NCBI RefSeq assembly: GCF_003710915.1
Contig: NZ_RHHR01000040.1
Location: forward strand, 1-52,699
Direction of reading: 5' to 3'
DNA: 52,699 bases
Origin: Brevibacillus invocatus
GTDB lineage: Bacteria; Bacillota; Bacilli; Brevibacillales; Brevibacillaceae
Shown: positions 33,277 through 41,470 of the stretch, in pieces
How positions within the stretch are numbered: position 1 is the first letter of the stretch
Layout of the letters: each line of letters opens with the position of its first letter
Program-made: the position numbers and the translations under genes
Notes under the pieces: generated by a model
Told to the model about the DNA's origin: nothing
Databases searched by the model: none
What the model saw: the letters and a program-made list of their open reading frames with translations, nothing else

Positions 33277-34530
33277 CTATACGGCACCTTCTCTACGTCC
33301 AGGTCCTGCTTTCGGACGAGAGGGCGGTGCTCCTTTTTTATGTCGTGCCGTTGCATAAATCGCGAACAGACCGAGTATGGCAACCAAAAAGAGAGTGGCG
33401 ATGCCATACGCGATCCAAGGACTGGCACTCGTCACCCCTCCGAGACGCTCTACCAGCGTCCCGCCAATGCTTGTTCCGAGAGCGGTACCAATCCCTGAGA
33501 CAAAATTGGAGAAGCCAAAATAGGAGCCTAGCCACTTTTCCTGGGCGAAATAGCCCACGAGGCTGTCCTGGACGGGCATGAACAGCATTTCCCCCATGAT
33601 GAAGAGTAACGCTGCTCCACTCAGGGTGACAAAGTGGTTGGCCAACCCGAGTACCGTCAATCCGACTCCAAGCATCAAAGTACCGATCGTAAGCGAGAGA
33701 TAGGGACTGACGCGCTGGAGCACGAAGCGGGAGACGACACCCTGGAACAGGACTACGCTCACAGAATTAATGGTCCAGATCAACCCGATCATGGTGGCCG
33801 AATGTAAGACGGCCTCTCCGCGCAGCGGCAAAATTAATGTGAATTGCGCGTACAATGCCCAGATCAAGAGCATGATCCCGGAAAACAGCATAAAGCTCCG
33901 GTGTGTGAGGATGTGCTTGTACTCCATCATTGGAGTGTTTGGACGGTCTGTGACCCTGGATCGGTCGGCGGGCAAGCTGATGCGGGTCAGAATCGCCAGT
34001 ACTGCAAACACGAGGGCGGAGAGCAGAAAAGGCTGCTTCCCCAAGGAGGTTAGCCAGGTGATGAGCAGTCCTGCTACGATGATGCCGCTGTGGGCGAAAA
34101 TACCGCGCCAGGAGAACGCAGCTGTCCGATGATCCGCATGCACTTGGTTGGTAATCATCGTTTTGATGGTTGGAGCTAACAGTCCGACCCCGAGTCCATT
34201 GACAGATGAAAACAGCAGAAACCAACCAAATGAATGAGAGTAATGGTAACCTGCCATTGCACTTCCCTGCAGAATGGCTCCTGCCATCATGACAAAACGT
34301 CGACCAAAGCGGTCAGGCAATGGTCCTCCTAAAAGACTCCCCACCTGATAAGCAATACTGCCTGCTCCAAGAATCAAGCCTACCTGTGATAGCGAAAGCG
34401 AGCGCGCCTTTTGCAGAAATACAGGGAAGACTGGAACGATCAGATAAGCAGCAAGATGCATGAAAAACACAAGGATCAGCAGCATCATATACCGTTTGTT
34501 GCGCCATAGCGCACTTTTCGAGGCTTCCAT
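33277..34530 (-). CDS. MFS transporter (drug/metabolite exporter type)
   Basis: A 417-residue, 12-helix major facilitator. It starts 'MEASKSALWRNKRYMMLL' with AAGGAGGCG upstream, has the motif A-like 'GGPLPDRFGRRFVMMAG' between helices 2 and 3 (near residue 70), and 'GRVMS'-free N- and C-halves typical of DHA1-type pumps. The C-terminal tail is basic and proline-rich ('KKGAPPSRPKAGPGRR'). Substrate unknown. A 46-residue small gene lies directly behind it. Confidence 0.82.
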   Translation of the reverse strand: MEASKSALWRNKRYMMLLILVFFMHLAAYLIVPVFPVFLQKARSLSLSQVGLILGAGSIAYQVGSLLGGPLPDRFGRRFVMMAGAILQGSAMAGYHYSHSFGWFLLFSSVNGLGVGLLAPTIKTMITNQVHADHRTAAFSWRGIFAHSGIIVAGLLITWLTSLGKQPFLLSALVFAVLAILTRISLPADRSRVTDRPNTPMMEYKHILTHRSFMLFSGIMLLIWALYAQFTLILPLRGEAVLHSATMIGLIWTINSVSVVLFQGVVSRFVLQRVSPYLSLTIGTLMLGVGLTVLGLANHFVTLSGAALLFIMGEMLFMPVQDSLVGYFAQEKWLGSYFGFSNFVSGIGTALGTSIGGTLVERLGGVTSASPWIAYGIATLFLVAILGLFAIYATARHKKGAPPSRPKAGPGRREGAV

Positions 34531-34737
34531 AATCGCCTCCTTTTTTCTTCGTTCTCCTAGGTAGTATGAGTGGAACAGGAGCGACTCTATGCACTCAACT
34601 TGGGCAAGCGCGGAAAATCACCCGTCACAGGCAAAGGTACAATCCAACAGATGCCATGCGTCATATACCTATAAGGAAGGGCGCTGTGGGCGGAGAGCCA
34701 GGTGCGAGGATCGCCATTTTGCGAAGGGGGGACGAAC

Positions 34738-34842
34738 GTGAAAGGTTTTGGTTTTTTTAACCAGGATGGCTTTGAAGTGGTGATCTGGATTCTCGTGATC
34801 ATCTTTCTCCTCTCCATATTTTTTGACGAAGGGATAGATTAA
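34738..34842 (+). CDS. Very small single-helix membrane protein
   Basis: A 34-residue frame: GTG at 34738, TAA at 34840-34842, preceded by GAAGGGGGGAC. The sequence is one membrane helix ('VVIWILVIIFLLSIFF') with an acidic tail ending DEGID. It resembles tiny spore-associated membrane peptides of Bacilli in size and shape only. The next gene begins one base after its stop. Confidence 0.6.
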   Translation: MKGFGFFNQDGFEVVIWILVIIFLLSIFFDEGID

Positions 34843-34843
34843 G

Positions 34844-35068
34844 ATGAGAGGAAACCGACCTGTTCGTCGCTTGAATGAACATTACAAATCCAATCAGGGC
34901 TTCAAAGCTTGGGTAAAGGCCAACGAGCAATGGTTTAAAGAGAATCCGGAGGTATTCCAACAGCTTTTGAGCAATCCCAATATGGTCAATCTTTTTATGG
35001 ATCTGATGGTGATGAACTCTTCTCGCATTCAAAAAAGGCTGCGCAAAGCGGGGCGAAAACAACGCTAG
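34844..35068 (+). CDS. Small basic protein of unknown function
   Basis: A 74-residue protein with basic ends ('MRGNRPVRRLNEHYK', 'RIQKRLRKAGRKQR') and a helical middle ('WFKENPEVFQQLLSNPNMVN'). It begins one base after the small membrane peptide, with GAAGGGAT upstream, so the two are coupled. Followed by a clear terminator. The pattern of conserved-looking Trp and Pro residues hints at a phage-like or spore-coat-like helper, but I do not recognise it. Confidence 0.65.
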   Translation: MRGNRPVRRLNEHYKSNQGFKAWVKANEQWFKENPEVFQQLLSNPNMVNLFMDLMVMNSSRIQKRLRKAGRKQR

Positions 35069-35074
35069 CAGAGG

Positions 35075-35109
35075 ACGGCATGCAAATCAAACAGGCATGC
35101 CGTTTTTTT
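35075..35109 (+). terminator. Terminator
   Basis: ACGGCATGC (35075-35083) pairs with GCATGCCGT (35095-35103), then TTTTTTT. Confidence 0.85.
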
Positions 35110-35139
35110 GTTTGTCGAGCCAAAGCGTTTGGGCTCTCA

Positions 35140-35187
35140 TCATATTTGCCAGACAAGCTGCGTACTGATAATCATACGCAGCTTGTC
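35140..35187 (+). promoter_or_regulatory. Possible SigE promoter and 13-bp inverted repeat before ytrH
   Basis: TCATATTT (35140-35147) matches the SigE -35 box; 14 bases on, CGTACTGA is a partial -10 match. Perfect 13-base arms at 35152-35164 and 35175-35187 form a hairpin ending right at the GGGGGG ribosome binding site. In B. subtilis ytrHI is SigE-controlled. The -10 match is weak. Confidence 0.4.
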
Positions 35188-35204
35188 GGGGGGATGAATA
35201 CGGG

Positions 35205-35516
35205 ATGGCGCAGGTCATACTGACATTTTTTGTGGCATATGGCATTGTCGTGGGAGGTTCTCTTTCTGGAGGATTAGGTGCTTTCTTGACAGACAAGCCG
35301 CCACTGCTGTCGATGGTTCAACTGGCCGATCAGTTGAAAATCTGGGGGATTGTAGGCGCATTGGGCGGAACGTTTGATTCATTCTTGCAGATTGAAAAAA
35401 TTCTGATGGGCAATTTTTCACCCGTGATCAAGCAGATGGTCATGATTGTCGTTGCCTTTTGGGGAGCGCATATCGGTACCATCTGCGTCCAATGGCTCGT
35501 GCAGGTGCGTTCATGA
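35205..35516 (+). CDS. ytrH: Sporulation membrane protein YtrH
   Basis: A 103-residue membrane protein with three hydrophobic segments ('ILTFFVAYGIVVGGSLSGGL', 'LKIWGIVGALGGTF', 'VIKQMVMIVVAFWGAHIGTI'), matching the YtrH family of spore formers. YtrH is made in the mother cell under SigE and is needed for efficient sporulation. The stop overlaps the ytrI start (ATGA). It is preceded by a probable SigE site and a GGGGGG binding site. Confidence 0.88.
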   Translation: MAQVILTFFVAYGIVVGGSLSGGLGAFLTDKPPLLSMVQLADQLKIWGIVGALGGTFDSFLQIEKILMGNFSPVIKQMVMIVVAFWGAHIGTICVQWLVQVRS

Positions 35517-36082
35517 GCGACAAGCCTTGGAAGCGATACATTGCGCTTTTCATGATCGGCAGCATGATCGGCGGTGCAGCGATCTTGTTCGTCTATGGCA
35601 GGGAGATGGAAGAGATGATGCTTTTGTCCAAAAGCCTGGAGATGCAAAATAAAAAGCTGTATGAAGAAAACCAGTCTTTGAAGCAAAGCCAACGCGTCTC
35701 TCGCAAGAAGCAAGATACGATAATCGAGGAGATTCGTGTTTCAGTGATGGACCCTAAGCCACATCCGACGATTGAGGTGCAGATAGTCGGACAGATGGAA
35801 AAGGACCTGATCTCCTTGAAAGGAAAAAAAATCGAGCAGGTGGCAGAAGTGCATCAGGTGCTGCACGAGATGCTGCGCCGGCGTGAATACGTCTTGACGG
35901 ATGGTTCGATGACCGAAGTACGAATCAAGACAGTCGTGATCAGTCGCACTCTTCATTTATTTGTGACGGCAGAAGTGAAAAAGGAGGACGTCTTGAAAAA
36001 GGTCGCGCGAAACTTTCTGTTTATAAACTCGTATTATCAATCAGAACAAACAAATGAGCATTATGGTCAAGGGTCACCGTAA
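35513..36082 (+). CDS. ytrI: Sporulation membrane protein YtrI
   Basis: A 189-residue protein with one N-terminal membrane segment ('YIALFMIGSMIGGAAILFVY', residues 9-28), a coiled coil to about 75 ('EMEEMMLLSKSLEMQNKKL') and a C-terminal domain 'HPTIEVQIVGQMEKDLISLK'. This is the arrangement of YtrI, the partner of YtrH in the mother cell. The ATG at 35513 overlaps the ytrH stop; a frame start earlier, inside ytrH, is not used. spo0M follows after 14 bases. Confidence 0.85.
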   Translation: MSDKPWKRYIALFMIGSMIGGAAILFVYGREMEEMMLLSKSLEMQNKKLYEENQSLKQSQRVSRKKQDTIIEEIRVSVMDPKPHPTIEVQIVGQMEKDLISLKGKKIEQVAEVHQVLHEMLRRREYVLTDGSMTEVRIKTVVISRTLHLFVTAEVKKEDVLKKVARNFLFINSYYQSEQTNEHYGQGSP

Positions 36083-36096
36083 AGGAGAGGTTTCGC

Positions 36097-36873
36097 GTGA
36101 CGATATTTAAAAAACTGCTGGCCAGCGTCGGGATCGGTTCCGCTAGAGTCGATGCCCGCTTGACGCAGGATTCCCTGGTTCCCGGTGATCATGTTACCGG
36201 AGAGATTCATTTGACAGGGGGAGAAGTGGCGCAGGACATTGATGAGATTTACATGTATGTCATTACACATTATGAACGGGAAGACAATCATAAAAAAATG
36301 AAAGTGGAGTGTACGCTGGCCAAACATCGACTGACGGAGAAAATTTCGCTCCAGCCAGAAGAGAGACTGGTCTTGCCATTTTCCTTTCCTTTACCTTATC
36401 AGACGCCACTCACCATGGGACGTCAGCCTGTCTATATGCGGACTGGCTTGGATATCAAACTGGCGATTGATCCGGGTGACTCCGACTTTATCGACGTACG
36501 CCCACATCCTTATATGGAAAAAGTACTGGATGCCATTCAATCCATCGGTTTTCAGCTCTATAAAGTAGATTGTGAATACAATCCCTATTTGGGTGGAAGC
36601 TATCCTTTCGTTCAAGCTTTTGAATTCCGACCGATCGGACCCCTGCGCAGCCGAGTCGAGGAGTTGGATGTATTCTTCTTCCTTCGGGGTGGCGGGCTAG
36701 ATTTGTACCTGGAATTGGACAGACGAGCACGTGGCTTTTTAGGTAAAACAGATGAAGCGTTCGATCTGGACGAGCGCTATATCCGTCTTCATCTGTCCGA
36801 AGAGGAATTGAAGAAATCGATGAGTGAAGTTGCTCACCTTCTCGAAAATGCCATGCTCACGCAAATGAAATAA
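36097..36873 (+). CDS. spo0M: Sporulation control protein Spo0M
   Basis: A 258-residue Spo0M-family protein with an arrestin-like N-terminal part: 'FKKLLASVGIGSARVDARL', 'LVPGDHVTGEIHLTGG', 'EERLVLPFSFPLPYQTP', then 'YLGGSYPFVQAFEFRP' and a C-terminal 'FFLRGGGLDLYLELDRRARG'. Spo0M affects sporulation and cell-division behaviour in Bacillus; the molecular mechanism is unclear. GTG start with AAAGGAGAG, 14 bases after ytrI. A strong hairpin terminator follows. Confidence 0.9.
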   Translation: MTIFKKLLASVGIGSARVDARLTQDSLVPGDHVTGEIHLTGGEVAQDIDEIYMYVITHYEREDNHKKMKVECTLAKHRLTEKISLQPEERLVLPFSFPLPYQTPLTMGRQPVYMRTGLDIKLAIDPGDSDFIDVRPHPYMEKVLDAIQSIGFQLYKVDCEYNPYLGGSYPFVQAFEFRPIGPLRSRVEELDVFFFLRGGGLDLYLELDRRARGFLGKTDEAFDLDERYIRLHLSEEELKKSMSEVAHLLENAMLTQMK

Positions 36874-36881
36874 ATGCATAC

Positions 36882-36929
36882 ACAATAGAAAGCCGTCTGA
36901 TTCTTCTCGATCAGGCGGTTTTCTATTGT
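36882..36929 (+). terminator. Terminator after spo0M
   Basis: Two 19-base arms (36882-36900, 36911-36929) pair with minor faults around TTCTTCTCGA. Confidence 0.75.
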
Positions 36930-37003
36930 GAAAAACTTAGCGGTTACGCTCGTTTTTGCATGAAGTCTCTTTCTAATGTTTTGACTTGCATGTATAGACC
37001 TGG

Positions 37004-37018
37004 ATTTTTCTGACAATA
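37004..37018 (+). promoter_or_regulatory. CodY-box-like site before codY
   Basis: ATTTTTCTGACAATA matches the CodY consensus AATTTTCWGAAAATT in 12 of 15 positions. It lies 36 bases before the codY start, suggesting autoregulation. Confidence 0.45.
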
Positions 37019-37053
37019 CTGTGAGCATAAGAATCCAAGGAGGAAATAGATCG

Positions 37054-37830
37054 ATGAATTTATTGGAAAAAACGAGAAAGATTAATCTAATGCTGCAAAA
37101 AACGATGGGAGGAAGCGGTGTCGGCTATCAGGATCTGGCACGTCTGCTCTCCGAGGTCATTGCTGCCAATGTATACATCGTGACAGCAGATGGAACGGTG
37201 CTGGGGAATGGACTTCATCAGGAGATTCTCTTGAGTGAGGATGACCGTAAAACCAGTCAGCTCCCGTACGAAACCAATCTTAAACTGCTGGAAGTGAACC
37301 AGACTCTCGCAAATGAACCGATTCAGAGCCCATACAGTCTGGTTCCGCAAGAACTTCGCTCATTGTTCCCGCAAATGATGACGACAGTCGTTCCGATTAG
37401 CGCAGGTGGAAGCCGCCTGGGAACACTTGTTCTTTTGCGCGCGGTGGGTCTGTTTGAAACAGAAGATCTGATTTTGGGTGAAATCGGCGCAACGGTGATC
37501 GGCATGAAAATTGTCCGTCAACGTACTGAGCAGATTGAAAATGAGGTTCGGGATAAAACCTTTGCCAAAATCGCGCTTTCTTCGCTGTCCTACAGTGAAC
37601 AGATCGCAATCGAAAAAATCATGGAGCAGCTGGATGCCAAAGAAGGCTTGCTCGTAGCCAGCCAACTGGCCGATCAAGCAGGTCTGACACGTTCCGTCAT
37701 CGTAAATGCGCTGCGCAAGCTCGCAAGTGCCGGTGTATTGGAATCCCGTTCTCTTGGCATGAAAGGGACGTATATCAAGGTCCTCAACGACAAATTCCCA
37801 TCCGAATTGGCCAAATGGAAAACGTCTTAA
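37054..37830 (+). CDS. codY: GTP- and branched-chain-amino-acid-sensing regulator CodY
   Basis: A 258-residue CodY. The N-terminal GAF domain starts 'MNLLEKTRKINLMLQK' and contains the ligand region 'QSPYSLVPQELRSLFPQM'. The C-terminal winged helix reads 'ASQLADQAGLTRSVIVNALRK' and 'LESRSLGMKGTYIKVLN', nearly identical to what I recall from Bacillus. CodY represses many nutrient and stationary-phase genes when isoleucine, leucine, valine and GTP are plentiful. Start ATG 37054 with AAGGAGGAAAT. Unusually it is not next to xerC-clpQ-clpY here and follows spo0M. It stands alone, with its own terminator. Confidence 0.92.
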   Translation: MNLLEKTRKINLMLQKTMGGSGVGYQDLARLLSEVIAANVYIVTADGTVLGNGLHQEILLSEDDRKTSQLPYETNLKLLEVNQTLANEPIQSPYSLVPQELRSLFPQMMTTVVPISAGGSRLGTLVLLRAVGLFETEDLILGEIGATVIGMKIVRQRTEQIENEVRDKTFAKIALSSLSYSEQIAIEKIMEQLDAKEGLLVASQLADQAGLTRSVIVNALRKLASAGVLESRSLGMKGTYIKVLNDKFPSELAKWKTS

Positions 37831-37854
37831 TTCCAGAAATCAGGTAGTACCACG

Positions 37855-37898
37855 GGCTCATCTCTACGTCTCGTTGCAGACGCAGGGATGGGCTTTTT
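37855..37898 (+). terminator. Terminator of codY
   Basis: GCTCATCTCT pairs with AGGGATGGGC (two G-U pairs), with an inner CGTCT/AGACG stem, then TTTTT. Confidence 0.75.
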
Positions 37899-38067
37899 GC
37901 GTAAGCCATTCTCGATGCACCAGCACGACCTTTCCTTACCATCGTATTGTGTTCACATCGGGTTAGAGGTACGATAAAAGTACTATTTTCTGATAACACT
38001 GAAATGGATGAATGTTTCAGCGTGAAAATGATGCATCGCCAAATTGGATAACGAGGAGTCGAGAGAG

Positions 38068-39180
38068 ATGAATATCGAGCGCGTTGAGCTGCAGCATCTG
38101 CAAATGCCGCTGAAGTTCCGTTTTGAGACGAGCTTTGGAAGTACGACCCTGAAGGATTTCTTGCTGGTAAGCGTATATGGTGATGGTGAGGTAGGCTATG
38201 GCGAAAGTGTAGCCATGCCAGATCCTTTCTATAACGAGGAAACAACGGAGACGGTATGGTACATGCTGGAGAAGTTTTTAATTCCGCGTCTTTTGGCGAA
38301 TCCGGTGGAAACTCCTGAAGAGGTGGCACGTCTATTTGCTCCAATTCGCCGCAACAACATGGCGAAATCCGCGCTTGAAGGAGCGGTTTGGGATCTCTCT
38401 TGCAAACAAAAAGGAATTTCTCTCGCCAAAGCCTTGGGTGGAAGCCGATCCGTGATCGATGTGGGCATCAGTATCGGGATTGAGCCTACAGTGGAAGAAG
38501 TGCTGGAAAAAGTAGGACAGTATCTGGACGAGGGGTACAAGAAGATCAAAGTGAAGATCAAGCCTGGCTTTGACGTTCAGTTGATTCGAGGCATTCGGGA
38601 GCGCTTTGGAGACCAGGTTCCGCTGATGGCCGATGCCAACTCCGCTTATACACTGGATCAGATCGATATTATGAAAGAGCTGGACCAGTACGGCCTGATC
38701 ATGATCGAACAACCTCTCGCCCATGACGATATTATCGATCATGCCCAGCTTCAAGCGGTGCTCTCCACCCCAATCTGTCTGGACGAAAGCATTCATACTG
38801 CAGAGGATGCAAGAAAGGCCATCGAGCTGAAAAGCTGCGGCATCATCAACATCAAGATTGGCCGTGTCGGTGGCTTGACAGAAGCCAAGCGAATCCATGA
38901 TCTTTGCCAGGCACAAAACATCCCTGTCTGGTGTGGAGGAATGGTCGAGTCAGGAGTGGGCCGTGCCCATAACGTAGCCATTACCTCCTTGCAGAACTTT
39001 ACGATTCCTGGTGACACTGCGGCTGCCAGCCGATATTGGGACGAGGACATCGTCGAGCCGGGTATTGAGCTGATCGCGCCTGGACAATTGGCTGTGCCAG
39101 ATGGTCCGGGGATTGGCTACAAGGTGAATCAACAGGCTGTAGGAAAGTACGTACTACGCTCCGCCAATTTCCGTCCATAA
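38068..39180 (+). CDS. menC: MenC / N-acylamino-acid racemase-type enolase-superfamily enzyme
   Basis: A 370-residue enolase-superfamily enzyme. The catalytic KxK is in 'KKIKVKIKPG' (around residue 160), the three metal ligands are in 'LMADANSAY', 'IMIEQPL' and 'ICLDESIH', and the second lysine is in 'IINIKIGRVGGL'; 'GGMVESGVGRAHNVAI' follows. This is the o-succinylbenzoate synthase / N-succinylamino-acid racemase subgroup, where both activities can occur in one protein. No other menaquinone genes lie nearby, so the real job is open. ATG 38068 with GAGGAG upstream. A bidirectional terminator follows. Confidence 0.85.
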   Translation: MNIERVELQHLQMPLKFRFETSFGSTTLKDFLLVSVYGDGEVGYGESVAMPDPFYNEETTETVWYMLEKFLIPRLLANPVETPEEVARLFAPIRRNNMAKSALEGAVWDLSCKQKGISLAKALGGSRSVIDVGISIGIEPTVEEVLEKVGQYLDEGYKKIKVKIKPGFDVQLIRGIRERFGDQVPLMADANSAYTLDQIDIMKELDQYGLIMIEQPLAHDDIIDHAQLQAVLSTPICLDESIHTAEDARKAIELKSCGIINIKIGRVGGLTEAKRIHDLCQAQNIPVWCGGMVESGVGRAHNVAITSLQNFTIPGDTAAASRYWDEDIVEPGIELIAPGQLAVPDGPGIGYKVNQQAVGKYVLRSANFRP

Positions 39181-39191
39181 TCGTGAAAAGG

Positions 39192-39243
39192 AAAAACGCA
39201 CAGGCTGCAAGCGATCCGTTTGCTTGGTAGCCCGTGCGTTTTT
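39192..39243. terminator. Bidirectional terminator
   Basis: AAAAACGCAC (39192-39201) pairs with GTGCGTTTTT, with an inner GGCTGC/GGTAGCC stem. Confidence 0.8.
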
Positions 39244-39249
39244 ATGTGC

Positions 39250-40569
39250 TCAAGAAGACAGAGGGGTAGATTCTTGGGAGATTGTCGTCACAGGAGTCGC
39301 CCAATTAGGATGCTGCTCAGCCTGGCGAAACGCACGGAATAGATACAAGCTCATTCCGACCAAGGCCAATGCTATTCCGCCTGCAAGCAACAACGTACCC
39401 GATGTAGCGAGTTTGTTTTCCAGTACAAACGAGCAAATCGCGTAGCTGACCGGCCCCAATCCAATCGACATCAGGGAGAGCAAGGACATCACTCGCCCCA
39501 GCTTATCGGAAGGAACGATGCTCTGAATATAGGTAATCAACGGAATATTGGTCAAGCTAAGGGTCATTCCCACAATGATCATAGAAGCAATTCCCATCGA
39601 GAGCTGCTGCATGAAAAAAATGGAGCTGGTCGCGGCTCCCATCACTCCAAGGAAGACGGGGAGGATCATGAATTTTCCGCGAAAGCCATTGCATAAACCG
39701 GTAATGATCCCTCCAAGAATGGTTCCGATTCCCATCGTCATTCCGAGTGTACTGTATGCGCTGCCGTCCCAGCCCAAATCTTTGACTAGAAGCGGCAGGC
39801 CCATATTGATTGGACCGGAGAACATCATGTTCATGATGAGTGAGGTGCCCAGAATGATGGCGAGGACCGGAACGGAGAACGAATAGCGAATCCCGGTCCA
39901 AATATCCTTCAAATAAGAACCAGAAGCTGCCTTTTCCGTTTCAGCCAGATTGTTGGTTTCTGCTTTGGACGTGTTCAGACGCAAAGTGAGCAGAAACACA
40001 GCGCCGGCAAAAAAAGAAACAGCGAGAATCGTGAACATCAGCGGATAGTTTTGCGATCGGATGAGAAACGCTGCAGCCAGAGGACCACATACCATGCTGA
40101 TCTGCTGCGATATTTCCATCAGGCTATTGGCCGGAGCTAATTGTTCACGCTTTACCAGAAAAGGCAGAATGGAGCTTCGAGCTGGCCAGAAAAAGGCGTC
40201 CACGGTACCGAACAAAGCGGCAAGTACGTAAGCGGAGTAGGGCAGCCAGCTGCTTCCTTCACCGAGAAGCAACAGGCTGAATCCCACCAAAAGCAGGCCG
40301 CGTAACACCATGGAGATGGTCATGATCCACTTTCGGTTCCACCTGTCAGCTGCCACCCCTCCTGCCAGCATAAAGAGCAGACGTGGGATGGACATGCAGA
40401 TTAGGGTGGTGCCGAGCATCGCTTCCGATCCCGTGACATCGACAATAAACCAGGAGAGGAGTATGAAAAAAGCGCCATCCGCTAGGGCAGACAGGACCGC
40501 ACCGCACCAGAGCCGGACAAAGGAGCTGTTTTTCCAAAGGGCTTGTTTGTCTCCCTGACTACTAGTCAT
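39250..40569 (-). CDS. MFS exporter (EntS/MFS_3 type)
   Basis: A 439-residue major facilitator with about 12 membrane helices: 'SSFVRLWCGAVLSALADGAF' (helix 1), 'GGVAADRWNRKWIMTISMVL' after helix 2, 'PARSSILPFLVKREQLAPAN', and 'PSDKLGRVMSLLSLMSIGL' in the second half. This layout is that of the MFS_3 group, which includes enterobactin exporters and macrolide pumps. Its start overlaps the stop of the ArsR-type regulator by 8 bases, so the regulator and pump are co-expressed and the regulator probably senses the pump's substrate. The substrate is unknown. Confidence 0.85.
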   Translation of the reverse strand: MTSSQGDKQALWKNSSFVRLWCGAVLSALADGAFFILLSWFIVDVTGSEAMLGTTLICMSIPRLLFMLAGGVAADRWNRKWIMTISMVLRGLLLVGFSLLLLGEGSSWLPYSAYVLAALFGTVDAFFWPARSSILPFLVKREQLAPANSLMEISQQISMVCGPLAAAFLIRSQNYPLMFTILAVSFFAGAVFLLTLRLNTSKAETNNLAETEKAASGSYLKDIWTGIRYSFSVPVLAIILGTSLIMNMMFSGPINMGLPLLVKDLGWDGSAYSTLGMTMGIGTILGGIITGLCNGFRGKFMILPVFLGVMGAATSSIFFMQQLSMGIASMIIVGMTLSLTNIPLITYIQSIVPSDKLGRVMSLLSLMSIGLGPVSYAICSFVLENKLATSGTLLLAGGIALALVGMSLYLFRAFRQAEQHPNWATPVTTISQESTPLSS

Positions 40570-41284
40570 TACCTTGATCCCCTTTCTTCTTGCGGTGAAT
40601 GACGACCTTATCCGTCAGGTACTTGAATTCGGATGGAGCATGCTCATATTCTTCGGGCAAGGATTCGTCTTCGGCTTCAAAGAATCGTTCGTTCGTCATG
40701 AAGCCGACCGTAACCAAGTAAAAATTTTCCTCGGTATCCTCAACTTCTCCAGCCTCGATTCGGGCGAGGTGCGTTCTTTCCAGCTGCCCCAGTTCATCCA
40801 TGAGCGCCTGAAATTTTTTCAGCCATTGCTTGATCTCATGGCGTGGAGCCTTGATTTCTGAACTGCACGCCATAGCAGGAGGGCGCTTATCCTGATCTGC
40901 AAACTGCAAGAAGGATTCCTCGGGTGCATTGTACAAACGGGTGATACTGCTTCGCAAATGGTTCAGCATCACTTCCTGCAGGAGCATCGTATCCTCCTGT
41001 ATGGAGGGGAGCAGAGCGTCGCTGACTTTGAAATCATAGGCTTTGGCACGGAAAAACTTTTGCACGATACCATTCTTTTCTTCCGTCCGCACCACTTCGA
41101 CGAATCCGTAATGCTCCAGTTCTTTTAGGTGATAATGCACTTTGGAGGGAGAAAGAGACAACAGCGTAGCCAACTGCTTGCCTGTATACTCTTCCTTGAC
41201 CAGATGAGTGATCATCTCCATACGGAGGGAATCGCTGATCGCTTTTAATTGATCCAATGTCTCGAGAACAAGAAATCGTTTCAA
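40562..41284 (-). CDS. ArsR-type winged-helix regulator
   Basis: A 240-residue regulator. Residues 1-75 form an ArsR-like winged helix ('LKAISDSLRMEMITHLVKE', 'TGKQLATLLSLSPSKVHYHL', 'KELEHYGFVEVVRT'). The remaining 165 residues are an acidic, helical effector or dimerisation part, longer than in metal-sensing ArsR proteins, and no metal-binding cysteine pair is visible. First gene of the operon with the MFS exporter. A repeated TGAACG motif lies in the divergent promoter region just upstream and is the likely operator. Confidence 0.82.
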   Translation of the reverse strand: MKRFLVLETLDQLKAISDSLRMEMITHLVKEEYTGKQLATLLSLSPSKVHYHLKELEHYGFVEVVRTEEKNGIVQKFFRAKAYDFKVSDALLPSIQEDTMLLQEVMLNHLRSSITRLYNAPEESFLQFADQDKRPPAMACSSEIKAPRHEIKQWLKKFQALMDELGQLERTHLARIEAGEVEDTEENFYLVTVGFMTNERFFEAEDESLPEEYEHAPSEFKYLTDKVVIHRKKKGDQGND

Positions 41285-41310
41285 AGGAACCTACCTCATT
41301 TCGGATGAAC

Positions 41311-41354
41311 TGAACGATATTTTAAATTTTAAACGTTCAGATTTATTTGAACGT
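41311..41354. promoter_or_regulatory. Three-copy TGAACG operator candidate
   Basis: TGAACG occurs at 41311-41316, as the reverse complement CGTTCA at 41334-41339, and again at 41348-41353; the last two form a 7-base palindrome ACGTTCA...TGAACGT. The set lies between the divergent regulator and MFS genes. Confidence 0.5.
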
Positions 41355-41470
41355 ATTGTATCAATTGAATTGGCAGTTTAGCAAGAGCCACTTTTCTGTT
41401 TTCCATGTAGATTTTTTCACGACAAGTGTTACAATACGGAAAAATGCGGTGAGAGGTTGGTTGTTCTTCT

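Noticed and set aside
36981..37009. TTGACT at 36981 as the codY -35 box.
   Set aside because: At 17-18 bases only ATTTTT-like text is found, so the -10 is too poor to claim a promoter.
37842..37856. AGGTAGTACCACGGG resembles the T-box antiterminator core AGGGTGGTACCGCG, with a terminator following.
   Set aside because: The bulge has TAGT instead of TGGN, and the upstream 200 bases are codY coding sequence with no specifier stem. It is read as the base of the codY terminator.
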